Assembly (NCBI GenBank): GCA_023362775.1
Contig: JALMGJ010000003.1
Coordinates: 53,483,416-53,547,415 of the forward strand
DNA: 64,000 nucleotides
Source: Charina bottae
Lineage: Eukaryota > Chordata > Lepidosauria > Squamata > Charinaidae
Direction: 5' to 3'
Both the position numbers and the translations under genes were made by a program. This document shows positions 34,505-45,680 of the stretch, piece after piece. How positions within the stretch are numbered: the first letter of the stretch is position 1; every line of letters begins with the position of its first letter. The notes beneath the pieces were generated by a model. The model saw only the letters and a program-made list of their open reading frames with translations. It ran no database searches and had not been told where the DNA came from.

Positions 34505-36487
34505 CCCATAATCCTACTTCTGTGCAAGTGTCTCAACTAAATCCTATCGCAGTCCACAATTCTAAGGTTGTGTCTTAACTTCCAAATCATTACTCCTATG
34601 CAAGTACTCTGTTGCTTGCAAGATGTTTTGTTAGCAAACCCACATCAAAGTAAGAATTTTGCCATATTAGGTTGAATTGTTGAAGTTATCATTCGGGCAG
34701 GGCCAGTAGGACATATCTAAACTACTTTTAGGGACCAATTAGTATAGATTGTACTACTTATCTGATTGTTGTAAGACCTAGATATTTTTAGTTTGATATG
34801 ATACAGTTATATTCAGAAGCAAGTCCCAAATGAAATTGCCTACGTTCTTTGTTCACGTCAATACGAATGGTTCATTTATTTATTCAGAACTCAAAACTGC
34901 AGCTTCTCAGACAGTGTAAGCTTTCTGGAAGTGAATGGATCTCCTTATTCCATGTCTGGGAGGACCTGTATTTTTCAGGAATCTAAACATTTGCATTTTT
35001 CCCTTTTTCCCCTGTTAAATTTGCTATTTATTTAATTTCCGTTCCAATCAAATAGCAAAATAGCAGCAATATGATGTCTAGCAATAATATATTACATCTT
35101 TTTAAGATGTCATATGGATTTTACCATATGGGTTAAGCATCCCAAGCTGTCCTAAAAAGAAATTATAACATCCTGAAGTCATACAGGTGTCTGATATATA
35201 AATGAAAACAGAGGCAGAATCAAGTATACTGTCTGCAGAGAATAAAATGATAAAACAACACTTTCTTTAACAGTTAGTAATAGTTTGTCATGTATTCTCA
35301 AAGGGACTTTCCCTCAATATATGAAAAGGCTTGTGGTTGGAGCACTTATAAAAATATGAGGAAAAAATGGAAATGGGGAGAGAGCTAATGCAGATTACGT
35401 GCAAATCCATCAGTTTGCTCCAAAGCCAGTACTGTTAATGGGGAGATTAAGTCAGCAAACTGGGATTAAAAAATGCAACTTTCAGGAAACTGGTTTTTGA
35501 AGGATGTTAGTTTATCCCATATATAAGTCACTAGATTTGTATTATTTCTTACGTTCATATAATTTCTTTGTTGGTTTTCGGAGTTTAGTGCTGAAATTGA
35601 ATCTGTCTTTCATGACAAGAATATGAGCACATGGGCCTTGAACAAAATCTTTGTCATATTTATATAAAAATAGTGTCTATGCATAAAAATAATGTTATCA
35701 TGTTTAGCTTGCTAAGGCATTATTTTAAAGCTGGTATATACGCTAGCAGAAAAACATAATTCAAGGCTGCCCTGTCATAAAAATAATTCTCCCTTAATCT
35801 AAAAAACAATTGGGATGGACATTGTGTTCCATATGTCCTTCCCCTCCCTCCTCCTTTTGCCCTTCAGTTCAGGCAAGCATATTTCTCATGCACGCAGCTC
35901 ATCTTATGAATAATGTTAGGAAAATTAAGAGATGCAGAGCTTTTACAGTTCTTCAGTCATTTGCGTTTGAGTGGCCACTCCACTGTGGCTCAGGTGAAGA
36001 CTTGGTTATTTCAAGGAACAGAATTCAACATGCTTCATCCCCATGTGATTCCTTTTCTTTAAATCATGCAAACATTCCTTTCAGCAACAACTGACTTCTC
36101 AATGGTTGAACTGCAGTCCTCCTGGTGGGTTGTCTTCCTTAGTGCATTATAGCTTGATTCAAACAATTACACTGCAACTAAAATTGTTTTATTTCTTGCT
36201 CTTTTTTATCTCCAAAATTGCTCCGCACTAAGGGGAAGGAGTGCTTTCTTGCATTTTTATTTCTACCAGTCAATAAGTTCATCTCAATAAATTCCTGTCT
36301 GCTATGCATGTAAATCCTAAAGCTCCTGTATATCCCAATTCCCCCTATTTCTTGTTAGAAGTGAGAGATTAATGTAACCTAATTCCATACTGGGGATCAT
36401 TAAGATTATCTGGCTTCCTTTCAGTCAGGATTCAGACCTGCACATGGGAATGAAATGGCATTGGGCACTCTGGTGGATGACTTAGGT

Positions 36488-36946
36488 CAGGGCTTTCCAA
36501 ACGTTTGCTGTTGGTGATACACCAACGACCGGCGTGCAAAAACCCGGAAGCGGCGGCGCTTCCAGGTTGCTGCCGCGGCAGCAGTGGCATCCTGGAACCC
36601 GGAAGCGCTGGTGGCCTGCCGCTGCCCCTTTGAAAGGGCAGGCTCCGGGGACCCCAAAAATGCCCTTGGTTCCGGCAGGGAGGCGAAAAGCCTCACGTGC
36701 GCGCACGCTGCCAGGCCACTTCCCTGCTGCACAGCTGATCGGCGCGGAGAATTTCCACCCTGCCCCCCCCCCCCGCACCGATCAGCTGTGTAGCAGGGAA
36801 GTGACCTGGCAGCGTGCGCGCGCGATTTTCGCCTCCCTGCCAGAACTGAGGCCATTTTCATCAGCGCTTCCGGGTTGTCACACGACACACTTGGGGCTCC
36901 CAGGCGACACAGTATTGTGTTGCGACACACAGTTTGGAAAGCCCTG
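36488..36946 (+). mobile_element. hAT miniature element with a long GC-rich foldback core
   Basis: Ends CAGGGCTTTCCAAACG and CAGTTTGGAAAGCCCTG are flanked by perfect 8-bp duplications ACTTAGGT (36480-36487, 36947-36954). The interior is an imperfect palindrome: 'cctgctgcacagctgatcgg' near 36722 pairs with 'ccgatcagctgtgtagcagg' near 36779, and pairing extends outwards to the CGCTTCCGGGTT-type segments. The several open frames here on both strands are GC-driven artefacts. Confidence 0.9.
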
Positions 36947-37363
36947 ACTTAGGTGCAGGACATGGATGAAATAGGTACAGCCCTCCTGGTCCTCTTGCTT
37001 GTGTTTGCTACCCTCAACCATGGCATTCCTCTGGTCTGCCTGTGATGTTTGGGAGTAGGGGGATACTGTTTTAGAATGGTTCTGCTCTTTCATGAGGGGA
37101 CAGTTCCAGTTGGTGATTATAGGGAAGAACAACCATCACAGAGAAATATCTCCTTATCGTTTCAGCCTCCCTGATTTCACAGCAGTAGGAAATTACAAGC
37201 AACTCTTTCTGAGATGTTCATATTGGATGGGTCAATCCAATCGTTTTTTAAAAAATAATTTTTATTGAAGAAATGTTTCAGCAGAATTAAAAACAGTACA
37301 AATTTTGAATTAAAGAAGAATAAAGAAAAGTAATAAGAAAGTGAAAAAGAAATAGAAAAATAG

Positions 37364-37440
37364 AAAAGGAAAGGAAAGGAAAGGAAAGGAAAGGAAAGGA
37401 AAGGAAAGGAAAGGAAAGGAAAGGAAAGGAAAGGAAAGGA
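37364..37440. repeat. (GGAAA)n microsatellite within the L1 3' region
   Basis: About fifteen GGAAA units. A similar, longer array of the same unit lies at 47734-47860. Confidence 0.95.
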
Positions 37441-37702
37441 TTCTAAAGAAGCGGCTTCCGATCTTCTTGACAGCCATTATAGATACATTTATATTTTACC
37501 CTCATAAATCACAAGTTCATTTTTCTCTTTTTTCAGCAAAAAGTCCATAAGGGGTTTCCAGTCACTAATAAATGTAGTTATTGATCTTTCTCTAATCAAA
37601 CAAGATTTTTTATTTTGCCATCTCTGCTAGTTCTGTCATCTTCACCAACCAATCCTCCGATGTAGGTATTTCAGAGTCTTTCCATTTTTGTGCATATAAT
37701 GG

Positions 37703-38227
37703 TCACACAGCAGTAATCATATGTAAAAATAATCTTCCATGACTCTTTTCTAGTTGACTGTCCATTAATCCCAGCAAGAAAAGATCTGATTTCAGTTGAA
37801 TGTTGATCTTTAAAATTCTTTGTATCATTATAAATATTGGAACCCAGAAATTTCTGGCTCTTTTACAAGTCCACCAGGCATGATAAAATGACCCTTCATG
37901 TTGTCCACATTTCCAACATAAATTTGAAGTACCTTCATACATTCTAGACAATTTCTCTGGAGTCATATACCAACGGTACATCATTTTAACCGCCCAGAGT
38001 TCCCCTTTTCTGGGGGAGGTGGGCGGTGGCAAAATTTGAATTATAAATAAATAAATTTTATAAAAATTCTCTTTTAAGTTATAACATAATGTAAATTTCA
38101 ATCCTTTTAACCACATATTTTCCCACTGTTCCATCAATATGTTTTGTCTAAAGTTCTTAGCCCATTTTATCATACAGTCTTTCACTTGTTCTTCTTCCAT
38201 TTCAAATTTCAATAAAAGTTTATGCAT
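37703..38227 (-). pseudogene. L1 ORF2 C-terminal fragment
   Basis: The 174-residue frame includes MMYRWYMTPEKLSRMYEGTS and NLCWKCGQHEGSFYHAWWTC followed by KRARNFW. This is the Cys-rich C-terminal segment of vertebrate L1 ORF2 (C-x2-C ... H ... C). Residues encoded by about 37987-38063 (including PPPTSPRKGELW) do not belong to L1: they come from an inserted LINE tail that happens to keep the frame open. The N-terminal endonuclease and reverse transcriptase are missing by 5' truncation. Confidence 0.85.
37987..38063 (+). mobile_element. LINE tail nested inside the L1
   Basis: The segment 'aaccgcccagagttccccttttctgggggaggtgggcggtgg...aaataaataaa' is the L2/CR1-type tail. It splits the L1 ORF2 between NFYK and MMYRW; short A/T-rich repeats at both edges (TAAAAT on the L1 coding strand) look like a duplication. 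Confidence 0.7.
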
Positions 38228-38407
38228 TTTAGCAATTACATGTTCACCATTTGTACATAATTCAACCTCAATTTCTGTCTTCTGCTGTTCAATTCCAAAT
38301 GTCCTATTATCTACCTTAAATCTTTCTCTTAACTGTGCATACGAAAACCATTGAAAACTAAATCCCTCTGCAGCCAGTTACTCTTGGATGGGTCAATCCT
38401 AATTAAA

Positions 38408-38434
38408 GTTAGTTAGTTAGTTAGTTAGTTAGTT
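38408..38434. repeat. (GTTA)n microsatellite
   Basis: Six to seven GTTA units directly beyond the L1 right-hand duplication. Confidence 0.9.
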
Positions 38435-38955
38435 ATTGCCACCAAGCTGATGAGCTTTAAAAAGGAAATTAGACAAATTCATGGCAAATAAGGGTATCAG
38501 TAGTTATGAATCATGATGGTTATATCGTATTTCTAATATCGGAGGCAGTATGTCTTTTAGTCCAAGTTGCTGGGAAACACACATTAAAGACTGTTACTAT
38601 CCCATCTTTGGTTTGTAGAAACAAACTACTGGAGCCACTCATTTTTCTTATATTCTTAATACTTAAGATGTACATGATTTTATAGCTGCAAAACCTGGAA
38701 GGTATCTTTGCCCTCAGAACATCACAATGTAAGGCAAAGTTCCTGTTCATTGACTGATACTGATAGGTAGCCTAGGGAGAGTGATTATGGAGAGATCATG
38801 GCAGTAGTGCCACGCTTTCTAACCAAATCCAGGAAGAAACTTTATACCAGTGGGAAACCTAGCCTATTACAACTTGTTTGAGATACCTGTGCTAAGGAGA
38901 CACTTTTTAGAGAAAGTCTAAAAGGTTTTCACTGACATATGTTTTCTGTCCTTAG

Positions 38956-39106
38956 GCATGTATACTAGTTCCAGCACAAACCACAATGGACCGTCACCTG
39001 GCCTCCTACCACCACATCAGGATGTACTGTCAAGGCAACATATGCTTGAGTCAGCCCTCACTAATGCGCATCATCATGTATCATCCATAGAAAGTGATGG
39101 AGAAGG
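38956..39106 (+). CDS. GLIS1: GLIS1 exon: C-terminal region, His/Ser/Pro-rich
   Basis: Joined in phase 1 to the 24859 donor, it reads G-MYTSSSTNHNGPSPGLLPPH, then QDVLSRQHMLESALTNAHHH and VSSIESDGE, leaving two bases (donor GTATGT from 39107). The pattern HNG..SGLLPP..DV.SRH...HHH is the GLIS1 C-terminal region and is absent from GLIS3. Acceptor is CTTAG ending at 38955. No structured domain is evident. The His triplet and Ser/Pro content fit a disordered regulatory segment. Confidence 0.93.
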
Positions 39107-39631
39107 GTATGTAATAAAATTAAGTATTTTTCAATTTTTAAGATTCCAACTTTCTCTCCTCAACTAGTTTGGGGCCTCATGAACCCAGGAACAATCACAT
39201 TTCAAAGATGGACATAAGAAGATCTTTGCATGCAGTCATGTGTATTCAGCCTGCTACTGCATGTGAAGCTTCATTGACTGGGAATTATTCTTCCACGGGC
39301 ATTAGGGAAAAAATAATAATCTCTCTCTAAACTCCTTCTTAAATATATATATTGGGAAAATGAACGACATTTCCTTTCTAAATCATATTAGGGTGGTGGG
39401 ACCCTTCAGTGCTGTTTTGCCAAGAAACCAATATGGATCCCTAGAGGGATGGAAGGTCACTTGCCTAAGACTTATTGCTCCCTGGAACTTGTAGGAGGGC
39501 AACCACGTTAGACTGTGGTAGCAAAAAATCTGGAAGAGCCTGATTGCACCTTTTCTGACTAACAAATTATTTTAAAAGATGTAAGTGTAACTCATTTCAT
39601 CAGATGCATAGAGCCACATCTTCGTCTATTT

Positions 39632-39751
39632 CAGTGTTTCTCAACCTTGGCAGCTTTAAGATGTGTGGACTTCAACTCCCAGAATTTCACAGCCAGCATT
39701 CTGGGAGTTGAAGTCCACATATCTTAAAGTAGCCAAGATTGAGAAACACTG
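39632..39751. mobile_element. small palindromic hAT miniature element
   Basis: The 120-bp element is almost a full palindrome: CAGTGTTTCTCAACCTTGGC at one end pairs with GCCAAGATTGAGAAACACTG at the other, and 'gtggacttcaactcccagaat' pairs with 'attctgggagttgaagtccac'. Flanking 8-mers are GTCTATTT and GTCAATTT (7 of 8 identical). Such 'cagtgtttctcaaccttgg' elements are common in amniote genomes. Confidence 0.85.
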
Positions 39752-40825
39752 GTCAATTTTTTTCTGGAACTTGAGATCTGTGCTCATATCTCCCCATGTC
39801 CTCTTCTCGAGTGACTGAGTGTATGCATCTTGGGAGTTACATTTTCTTTTACATTAAATGTGGGTAACCAGAGATACACATATACACACTTTCAAAAGAT
39901 ACTTCTGAAAACTACGGTTGTGTGGTAAAATTGGATAAACTGAATGCCGTTGAGTTCAAAACAAATTATATATGGCAGTGTTTTATTTCAAAAGTATACT
40001 TAAGAAAAGAGGTTAAGATTGTAGCTTCTAATGATGACAGGCCTTTAGGGTGGAGAAAGAGAAAATTATATGTGACCCATAATAATTCCTATAACTGTAT
40101 GTCTTACTAAACTAGCATCTATCAACCCTGTTTGGATAGTGGGAAAATTAAGTTTCCTGAGGTCCGGTAATTTTTCAGACATTCAAAAACTTCGTATGTT
40201 TAAAGAAACTGGAGCTTCCATTCAATTTCTATTAGAAAGTTTTCCCATGCTGCAATTTTAAAAGGTTGCTCCTTTGGCCACCCAGCTTTTGTTCTATTTT
40301 GACTTTTCTCTCATAAAAAAACTTGAATCACACACTGCAGTGGTAATGATCTTTAGTTTTGAGAAGTAAATAAAAACTGGAAGAAGCTGTTTGCAATTGA
40401 AACGTGGAGCTTGTAGATGTTCCCTAAACATTATTTAAAGGAATAGGTTTTTTCTGAGTCTGCTCTAGTATTGCCCAATTATGCTTAGGTTCCAACTTGT
40501 TAAGCAACAGAATGCTAAATCTTATTAGCAAGTGTAAAAGGCTAGTCTTTGCAGAACAGTAAGTACAATTTTGGATGATTGCTCAGAGATCTTGCCTTCT
40601 AATGGATAGGAGGGAACTAATCACTTAATCTAGTGCTCCATGATATGGTAAACAGGTGATGAAGTTTGTTTAACACAGAGTAAATTTACTGATCTTTGGC
40701 AAGCCACAAATTCTGAGAGTTGTAGTCCCAACATCTGTTCAGACTGTTATCTGGGGAAGGAACATTGACCCATTTATATTTATAAGAAGGCCATATAGTA
40801 TATAAATATTTATTTTAATATACAC

Positions 40826-41040
40826 GAGAGCCAGCTTGTTAAGGCATCAGGCTAGAAACCGGCAGACTATGAGTTCTAGTCCCGCCCTAGGCATGAAGCC
40901 AGCTGGGGACCTTGGGCCAGTCACTCTCTCTCAGCCCTAGGAAGAAGGCAATGGCAAACCACTTCGGAAAAACCTTGCCAAGAAAACTGCAGGGACTTGT
41001 CCAGGCAGTCTCAGAGATTTGGACATGATGGAACGGATTA
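40826..41040 (+). mobile_element. tRNA-derived SINE, second subtype
   Basis: The head 'gagccagcttgttaaggcatcaggctagaaaccggcagactatgagttctagtcccgcc' has a tRNA-like B box (GAGTTCTAGTCCC). The body 'gggccagtcactctctctcagccc...ggcaatggcaaaccacttc' is typical of squamate SINEs. The 3' end 'gagatttggacatgatggaacggattaa' resembles the Bov-B tail (AGTCGGATGTGACTGAACG). The A box has lost a few bases. A CA-rich repeat follows. Confidence 0.75.
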
Positions 41041-41580
41041 ATACACACACACAAACACACTCATAGCCTTTTTGAAATAAGGCCATAGCATACATACACA
41101 CACACACATACACTCATACCTTTTTTTAAATAACTTGCCATACTACTTTATCAAATATTTTATCAGGTCAAAAAGATTATATCTGAAAGACTAGAATTCT
41201 TTCTGTTAATAAAATTTCATAAAATTCTACCTTGAAGGAGCAGGATGTTGGGAATACAAATAGAAGATTTTTTGTTTGTTTGTTTGTTTTTCTTTCTTCA
41301 CTTGCTTCCTCAGGCCTTCACTGTCCCCTCTGTTTTCCCCTTCCCATTGTCATGATACTGATGATGATCAATCTTAAGAAAATCCATATTTCAGAGTCTT
41401 TTGCTTAGCTGTATACTACGGATTGATTTATTCCTTTCTATTAATGTAATCTCTATTGTGTCAAAAGCATATGAAACAAGCCAAGTGATTTCACTTTTTA
41501 TTGGATGTTCCCCCCATAAGCTTCAGCCAGGAACAAATGTAATATTTACTGGCTTTGATTGTAATTGGATTGGATTTAGA

Positions 41581-41591
41581 GGAGAGAGAGA

Positions 41592-41679
<88 letters not shown>
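41581..41679. repeat. (GA)n microsatellite
   Basis: Nearly 50 GA units with one GGGA interruption near the start. The Arg/Glu-alternating frames over it are artefacts. Confidence 0.97.
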
Positions 41680-41682
<3 letters not shown>

Positions 41683-42089
41683 ACATGCAATGGAAGAACA
41701 TGCTAATCTAAGAAAGCAAACAGTGTCACTAGCAGTGTACTTTTAACCATGCTTTTTTCAGAAGCAAGTTTAACATTTAATTGACTTTAATCCAGAATCT
41801 ATTTGTCTGAGAACTAGGAATGCCTGAAAACTAACAAAACTAACACTCCAGCACATATTATTTTGAATACTTGTTTTAAAATGAGATTTTAAAAAAATCT
41901 AGTTACCATGTTGATGTTAGAGTGAATTACTCTGACCTGTTATCTGTTAGAGTAAATGCAACAATAAATATATATTTTAAATTATGCTACTGGCCTCTGG
42001 CTTAATTCTTGGGTTGCATTAGAAGTATAACTCTAACTGTAGAGGTTTAAGACAAATTAAATTAGAAAATATTTTATATCTCAAATTAT

Positions 42090-42111
42090 TGTGTGTGTGT
42101 GTGTGTGTGTG
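42090..42111. repeat. (GT)n microsatellite
   Basis: About eleven GT units. Confidence 0.95.
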
Positions 42112-43618
42112 CAAATATATGATAGCCATTTTATGCCACTAGTTTATAGTACTATTTATTCTAGCCATAGTGATCTCACTAGCAGGATTTGTTTCAGATG
42201 CAGAATTTGTAGCAGTTTTCCCTCACAATGAGTTTTGCAATAGATCCTGCTTAGACAGGTCCACATCTGCTATGCTGAATTTTGAAGTAACCCACCTGTT
42301 GGTTTCAACACAAGGCATTCCCTATAATCCTACAATTTTGTATTTGGGGACACCTTAAGACAAAGAATTCCATTGTCATGGAAAGGGTTAGTAGTGAATG
42401 GTGTATTAGTTCTCTCTTCATTGATACTTAGCTGCTGTCATTTGCTTGAGGTAAGCTAGTAAACTGATGTTCAGTCCAGACAAGTTTAAAACACTGCATT
42501 TGAATGACTCTTTATAGCAAATTAAGGGATTGAATCTTTTCTGAAGGGTTTGTGTTTCCCTTAAAAGGTTAGGACTTTGGGACTCTTTCTGGATCCATCA
42601 CTGCCAGAAGAAGCTGTAATGGATTCTGTGGCATGGAATGCTTTTTATCAATTGGTATCACACACTAATTCTGCCTGGAAGTGGATTATCCACCATGATT
42701 CATGCTCCACATCTGTTACTGTAATGTACATGGGTCTGCTTTTGAAGATAATCTATAATCTTTATCTAGTGCAAAATACAACCTTGAGAGTTTTCGTTGG
42801 AATTTTGCAGTCATGTTTGCCACCTCTCACTTATCTTGGCTTCCAACTTTTTACTGGCCCAATTCAAATTTCTGGTTTGAATTTATAAAGGAAAACCTGC
42901 TTTGGAACCTCAGGTGATTCAGTGCACCGTCTCATAGATATCTCCCTATACTCCAAGGTCATCTATGGAAACCTTTCCTGAAGTAACACTTTGCTCTGAT
43001 GCTTTGATAGTGGGGACAAAGAGTAGGCAATAAGATTGAATCTGTATTGTTCTTCCAAGTAAAGTTTGTTCCATGTGCGCTCATTACTATCGCTTTGACA
43101 GCATGTAAAGCATTTTCTGTTTTTCCAGGCTTTTAAAATAATATAATATGTAGATATATTCTTTCTATGTTAAAATCACTTTTTAATATCTTATTTTAGG
43201 CCCTGTCATTCTCAGATGATGCTTGCACTTTATATTTGTATTATTGTACTAATTTAATCTTACAGATTTGTTTTCTCTAGCGCTTTATTGTATTTTATTG
43301 CATATATTGTACAGAGGCTAGAAACATTATTTGATATGCTATTGAATACTGTTATTAACAACAACAATAAAAATGCCAAAATCAGTAACACCCAAATCTG
43401 TTCTGAGCTTCCTAAGTTCACAGCAGAATGTTTTGTGGCAGAGAATGCAGTTGAAATAATCACACAGAGGGCTAATACTATTACTTGCTAACACAAGGCC
43501 AACATCTCTTTTCAGAGTGTTCAGCAATATTATATTAATAATTAAATATAATTTGGGGCACTCTGATTTATTGGTGTATTCATTTAGGCTATTGAAATGC
43601 TGTACCTTTGTCAAAACT

Positions 43619-44043
43619 CATAGTCCTCATTTACCGGCTGCAATTGGGACTGGCAGTTTGGTTGCTAAGCATTGCGGTCATTAAGTGAAATGTCATGTGA
43701 CCGCACTGACTTACAACATCTGTTCCAGCTGCGGTTGTTAAGCAAATCACCACAGGTTGTTAAGCACGACATCACGTGACCGCAATTTGCAACTTCCTGC
43801 TGGCTTCCCCATTGACTTTCTCAGAAGCCGGCTGTAAAGGTTGCAAATGGCTATCAAATGGCTGTGGGATACTGCGGCCATCGTAAATGCGTGCCGGTTG
43901 CCAAGCACACAAATTGTGATCATGTGACCGGCGGGATGCTGCGAAGGCTGCAACTTCGAGGACCGGTCATAAATCTCCTTTTTCAGCTTCATTGTAACTT
44001 TGAACGGTTGCTGAACGAGCAGTCGGTAAGCAAGGACGATCTG
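43619..44043 (+). mobile_element. Tigger/pogo-like miniature element, second full copy
   Basis: It begins CATAGTCCTCATTTACCGGC (left end with a small deletion) and ends 'gtaagcaaggacgatctg' before TA. The interior, 'caattgggactggcagtttggttgctaagc...gtcattaagtg', aligns with the element at 4668-5047. It is about 45 bp longer. Confidence 0.7.
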
Positions 44044-45308
44044 TAGTAGACATATGTTCCATCAGATAAAAATGTATACTGATTACTGCACAAATTCAAT
44101 CTGTGACCATCATTTTCTGTACAAGCTGCTTTACACTTTTGGCAAGCTACAGCGTTTTGCCTCATTTATCACCTATCTCAGCCTCCTCGTTGAAGTATAT
44201 TGAATGTACAAAATTTACACCATGAATCAATGTGATGACAGGGTTGGATTCCTGAGCTTAAGTCTTTGGGACAGAGCGAAACGATTGCTATCACAAACCG
44301 TAATGATTGAATCATCAACTATGAAAGAAGCCAAACACTACAAGATGCTGGGCACAAGAAGTCTACTCATGTTTGACAGAAAGGCTAAGAATTTGATTTA
44401 AAGCCCTTTTTTAAAAGCAACAACAAAAAAAGCCCCTTGTTATTCAGTTCTTTGCCAAAGTCAGTAACAAGGGCAGCACTCAGTTTTCCCAAAAGGTTTT
44501 TAAAGACATTTAAATGGTTTGACAAAAAATATTTAATTTACTTGAAAATGTTCTAACAAAATCTGACTTCATTACCAAATATATTTACCCTGGATACATA
44601 TGAGAAGTATTTATTTCCCTTTAATAAAGAAGTGTGTGATGCATAGAGAATACTGGATCAAGTAACTTTATACAAATTTATATTAATATTAATTAAAGAA
44701 TGTTTTATTTAGAAATAGTTTGGCATATAAAAAGCAGAGCTTGTTATGTTAGAGTTTTTTGTTGTTTTTAAAGTTTCAGGTAGCAATGTGTTATATTAAC
44801 ATCACTTACACTTGCCAGTTTGATTTGTAGAGCCTGAAAATGGGTGTGTGTGTGTGGGGGGGACACCCTATACTTTATATATGTCTTCCCTTCAAAAGAA
44901 AATTGCAGCTACATGTGATGGGTGTGGAGGCTAAGTAGAGTTGTATTCTGCAAAGAAATACATGTCCCAACATGCACTAAAACAAACTTGCATTGTCCTA
45001 TTGTGACAAGCTAAATGGTTGTTTCTAGCACTGTTTCAGTCTTCACAGAAGAGTAGAATTGCCATATTTAGCAAGGTGGGAACCTCCATTTGCAAAGTCA
45101 TTATTCATAATCCTGGACAGTCTATGGCACAGTGTGCCACCTCCTTAAAAAGAAATATTTCTCAGAAACATATTTGTAAAAACAAATACTATTAAATGGC
45201 CCCCAAGGGGCTTTCCTGAGAGACTCAAAATTTGTGCTAAATATTTATTTTATTTCAGTGTTTTTCATATGTCCATTCATATTTAGAATCTCTTGTATGG
45301 GCAACAAC

Positions 45309-45680
45309 ATGTTTGTTTGTTTGTTTGTTTGTTTATTTATTTATTTAAATTTTATTTATTTTATCATATTTATATCCCACCCATCTCCCCCACAAGGAGG
45401 GACCCTGGGCGGTTCACAACAAGGTTTAAAATCAATAAAAACTATAAATACTAATAATAAACAATAAAAATATATATCATACAGTTCGATCCAAGGAATG
45501 GTAGATCTCATGCCATCGGTCGATAAGGCTGGTCAGGGCAGATCTAAGAAACCAGCCAACCCCAAGACTGGCTGTTCCCCTCCCCTCCCCAAGCATGGTG
45601 ACATAACCAGGCCTTTAAGTTTTTTCTAAAGTCCAGGAGAGAGGGGGCCGATCTTATTTCAGGAGGAAGAATACTTTATC
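45309..45680 (-). mobile_element. L2-type LINE 3' end with (AAAC)n/(AAAT)n tail
   Basis: On the minus strand it contains 'ctttagaaaaaacttaaaggcctggttatgtcaccatgcttgggg', corresponding to the LKTWLCHQAWG end of the L2-type ORF seen at 50124, then a 3' untranslated region and the tail 'gaaccgcccagggtccctccttgtgggggagatgggtggg'. The tail grades into (AAAT)n and (AAAC)n (45309-45346). Confidence 0.7.

Larger units (their letters stand above)
37239..38383 (-). mobile_element. 5'-truncated L1 LINE
   Basis: A perfect 16-bp duplication TTGGATGGGTCAATCC flanks it (37223-37238, 38384-38399). On the minus strand it holds the C-terminal part of ORF2, a 3' untranslated region with a (TTTCC)n block, and an A-rich tail at the low-coordinate end. 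A second, short insertion lies inside it at about 37987-38063. Confidence 0.9.
24860..38955 (+). other. GLIS1: GLIS1 intron
   Basis: At 14.1 kb this intron joins two phase-1 boundaries (donor GTGGGA, acceptor CTTAG). It contains a possible alternative terminal exon, a full-length antisense Bov-B LINE, two antisense L1 fragments, two hAT miniature elements and several LINE tails. Around 26200-27600, 28070-30330 and 34520-36480 I see only AT-rich intron. Confidence 0.85.

Noticed and set aside
36482..36947. Pro/Arg-rich frames up to 147 residues
   Set aside because: They coincide with a hAT element bounded by its 8-bp duplications.
41401..41746. Arg-Glu repeat protein
   Set aside because: It is translation of a (GA)n microsatellite.
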